Under the pieces are notes generated by a model that did no database searches, was not told where the DNA came from, and was given only the letters and a program-made list of their open reading frames with translations. Positions 63,464 to 64,000 of a DNA stretch of 64,000 nt are shown in pieces (position 1 is the stretch's first letter; the number at the start of each line of letters is the position of its first letter). Source of the stretch: Gordonia phthalatica (lineage in GTDB: Bacteria > Actinomycetota > Actinomycetes > Mycobacteriales > Mycobacteriaceae); NCBI RefSeq assembly GCF_001305675.1, contig NZ_CP011853.1, forward strand, positions 992,001-1,056,000, in the 5' to 3' direction. A program made the position numbers and the translations under genes.

Positions 63464-64000
63464 ATGGGTGTGGGCGAGACCGAGGGCGACGCGGGGGCTT
63501 CCCGGCGTCGAAGCACGCGGAACCGGGGTGATCGTCGGGCGAGTACGTCCCGACGGTCGCGTCCCGACCCGCGGCGCACTCGGTCTCGCTCCACGTCGTC
63601 GCGGGGCGAATCGTCCCGCACGCGTTCGGTTTCCGACGACCAGGCGAGCGCCACGCACGACGGTGCGGCCGAATCCCGCGGTCGGGCCGAACGACGGTCT
63701 GCCTCGCACGTGGGCGGCCGCCGTCGTCGCCCGTCCGACCGTCCCTCCGGGCACGCGTCCGGCGATCTGCCTGCGGAGCCGTCGCGGCTGGCGCTGTTCG
63801 CGCAGCGTCGCGGTGTCAGCGTCACCAACGTCGGCATTGCCGTCGCACTCGGCATCTTCCTGATGCTGACGCTCGCGGTGCCGGTCCGGACCTACATCGC
63901 GCAGCGCAACGAGTTCCACCAGTTGCAGCAGGCCAACGCGGATCTGCAGAAGCAGACTCAGGAGTACAAGAGCCGCCTGGCGCAGCAGAGCGACCCCGCG
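63464..64000 (+). CDS. ftsB: FtsB/DivIC-family septum protein (C-terminus off the window)
   Basis: The frame is open to the window edge (179 codons). A long basic, Arg/Ser-rich cytoplasmic region (about residues 1-105) precedes one transmembrane segment (about 123-145, VGIAVALGIFLMLTLAVPV) and the start of a coiled coil (FHQLQQANADLQKQTQEYKSRL). This is the actinobacterial DivIC/FtsB architecture found after eno; it works in the FtsQLB division complex. ATG at 63464 follows eno by 13 bp, with TAGCTA just upstream. Confidence 0.88.
   Translation, partial: MGVGETEGDAGASRRRSTRNRGDRRASTSRRSRPDPRRTRSRSTSSRGESSRTRSVSDDQASATHDGAAESRGRAERRSASHVGGRRRRPSDRPSGHASGDLPAEPSRLALFAQRRGVSVTNVGIAVALGIFLMLTLAVPVRTYIAQRNEFHQLQQANADLQKQTQEYKSRLAQQSDPA

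Overview
The window comes from a high-GC, mycolic-acid-type actinobacterium. Two things point to Gordonia or a close relative. The first is the conserved core gene order pth-rplY-(...)-prs-glmU-tRNA(Gln)-(rrn)-TetR-mfd-mazG-lpqU-eno-ftsB, which is the order I know from Mycobacterium. The second is the 16S sequence, including a V6-type stretch near 20735-20800 that looks like Gordonia. The genus is inferred by eye, not by a search. Many genes start with ATG or GTG placed 6-8 nt after a TAnnnT hexamer and have no Shine-Dalgarno sequence, which is typical of leaderless transcription in this group.

Left part (1-12.9 kb), mostly accessory metabolism: a partial lipoprotein, release factor 3 (prfC), two beta-ketoacyl-ACP synthase III paralogues, a PadR-like regulator next to a DrrAB-type ABC exporter with a perfect palindromic operator, a SnoaL-like protein divergent from an Old-Yellow-Enzyme oxidoreductase with a palindrome between them, an MFS transporter coupled to a GH1 beta-glucosidase, and a frameshifted DUF559-type gene. 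From 12.9 to 25.2 kb lie pth-rplY, a limonene-epoxide-hydrolase-like protein, an ArsC-like protein, a secreted NTR/TIMP-like protein, prs, glmU, tRNA-Gln and a complete 16S-23S-5S operon with tandem promoters.

Middle (25.2-48.2 kb): a TetR regulator, amino-acid permease and acetyltransferase; a probable copper/peroxidase module (membrane protein, PCu(A)C chaperone, Tat-exported DyP peroxidase); mfd; an AraC regulator; an hsp20 preceded by a CIRCE (HrcA) element and followed by an unannotated 45-residue ORF; Fic; dapA/LysR; acs; a lone AAA+ ATPase behind a 12-bp inverted-repeat operator; and a purine/pyrimidine-type deaminase with a CynR-like LysR regulator. That regulator's candidate boxes (ATAG-N7-CTAT) occur upstream of both the regulator and the deaminase. 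An ankyrin lipoprotein is coupled to a cytosine-deaminase-type amidohydrolase.

Right part (48.2-64 kb): a two-gene membrane module, thioesterase plus acyl-CoA ligase, mazG with an unusual acidic tail, then a restriction-modification island between mazG and lpqU. The island holds a McrA-like HNH nuclease, a C5-cytosine methyltransferase and a NaeI-family type IIE endonuclease, with a GCCGGC site at the predicted transcription start of the endonuclease gene. Beyond it lie an interspersed repeat array with interchangeable hairpin cores, the efeUOB iron-uptake operon with an IdeR/DtxR-like box, an LpqU-like transglycosylase, enolase and a partial FtsB-type protein.

The most interesting signals are the R-M island with its possible methylation-sensitive promoter, the CIRCE-controlled hsp20 with its micro-ORF, the hairpin-core-swapping repeats, and a family of long perfect hairpins without U-tracts at gene ends.
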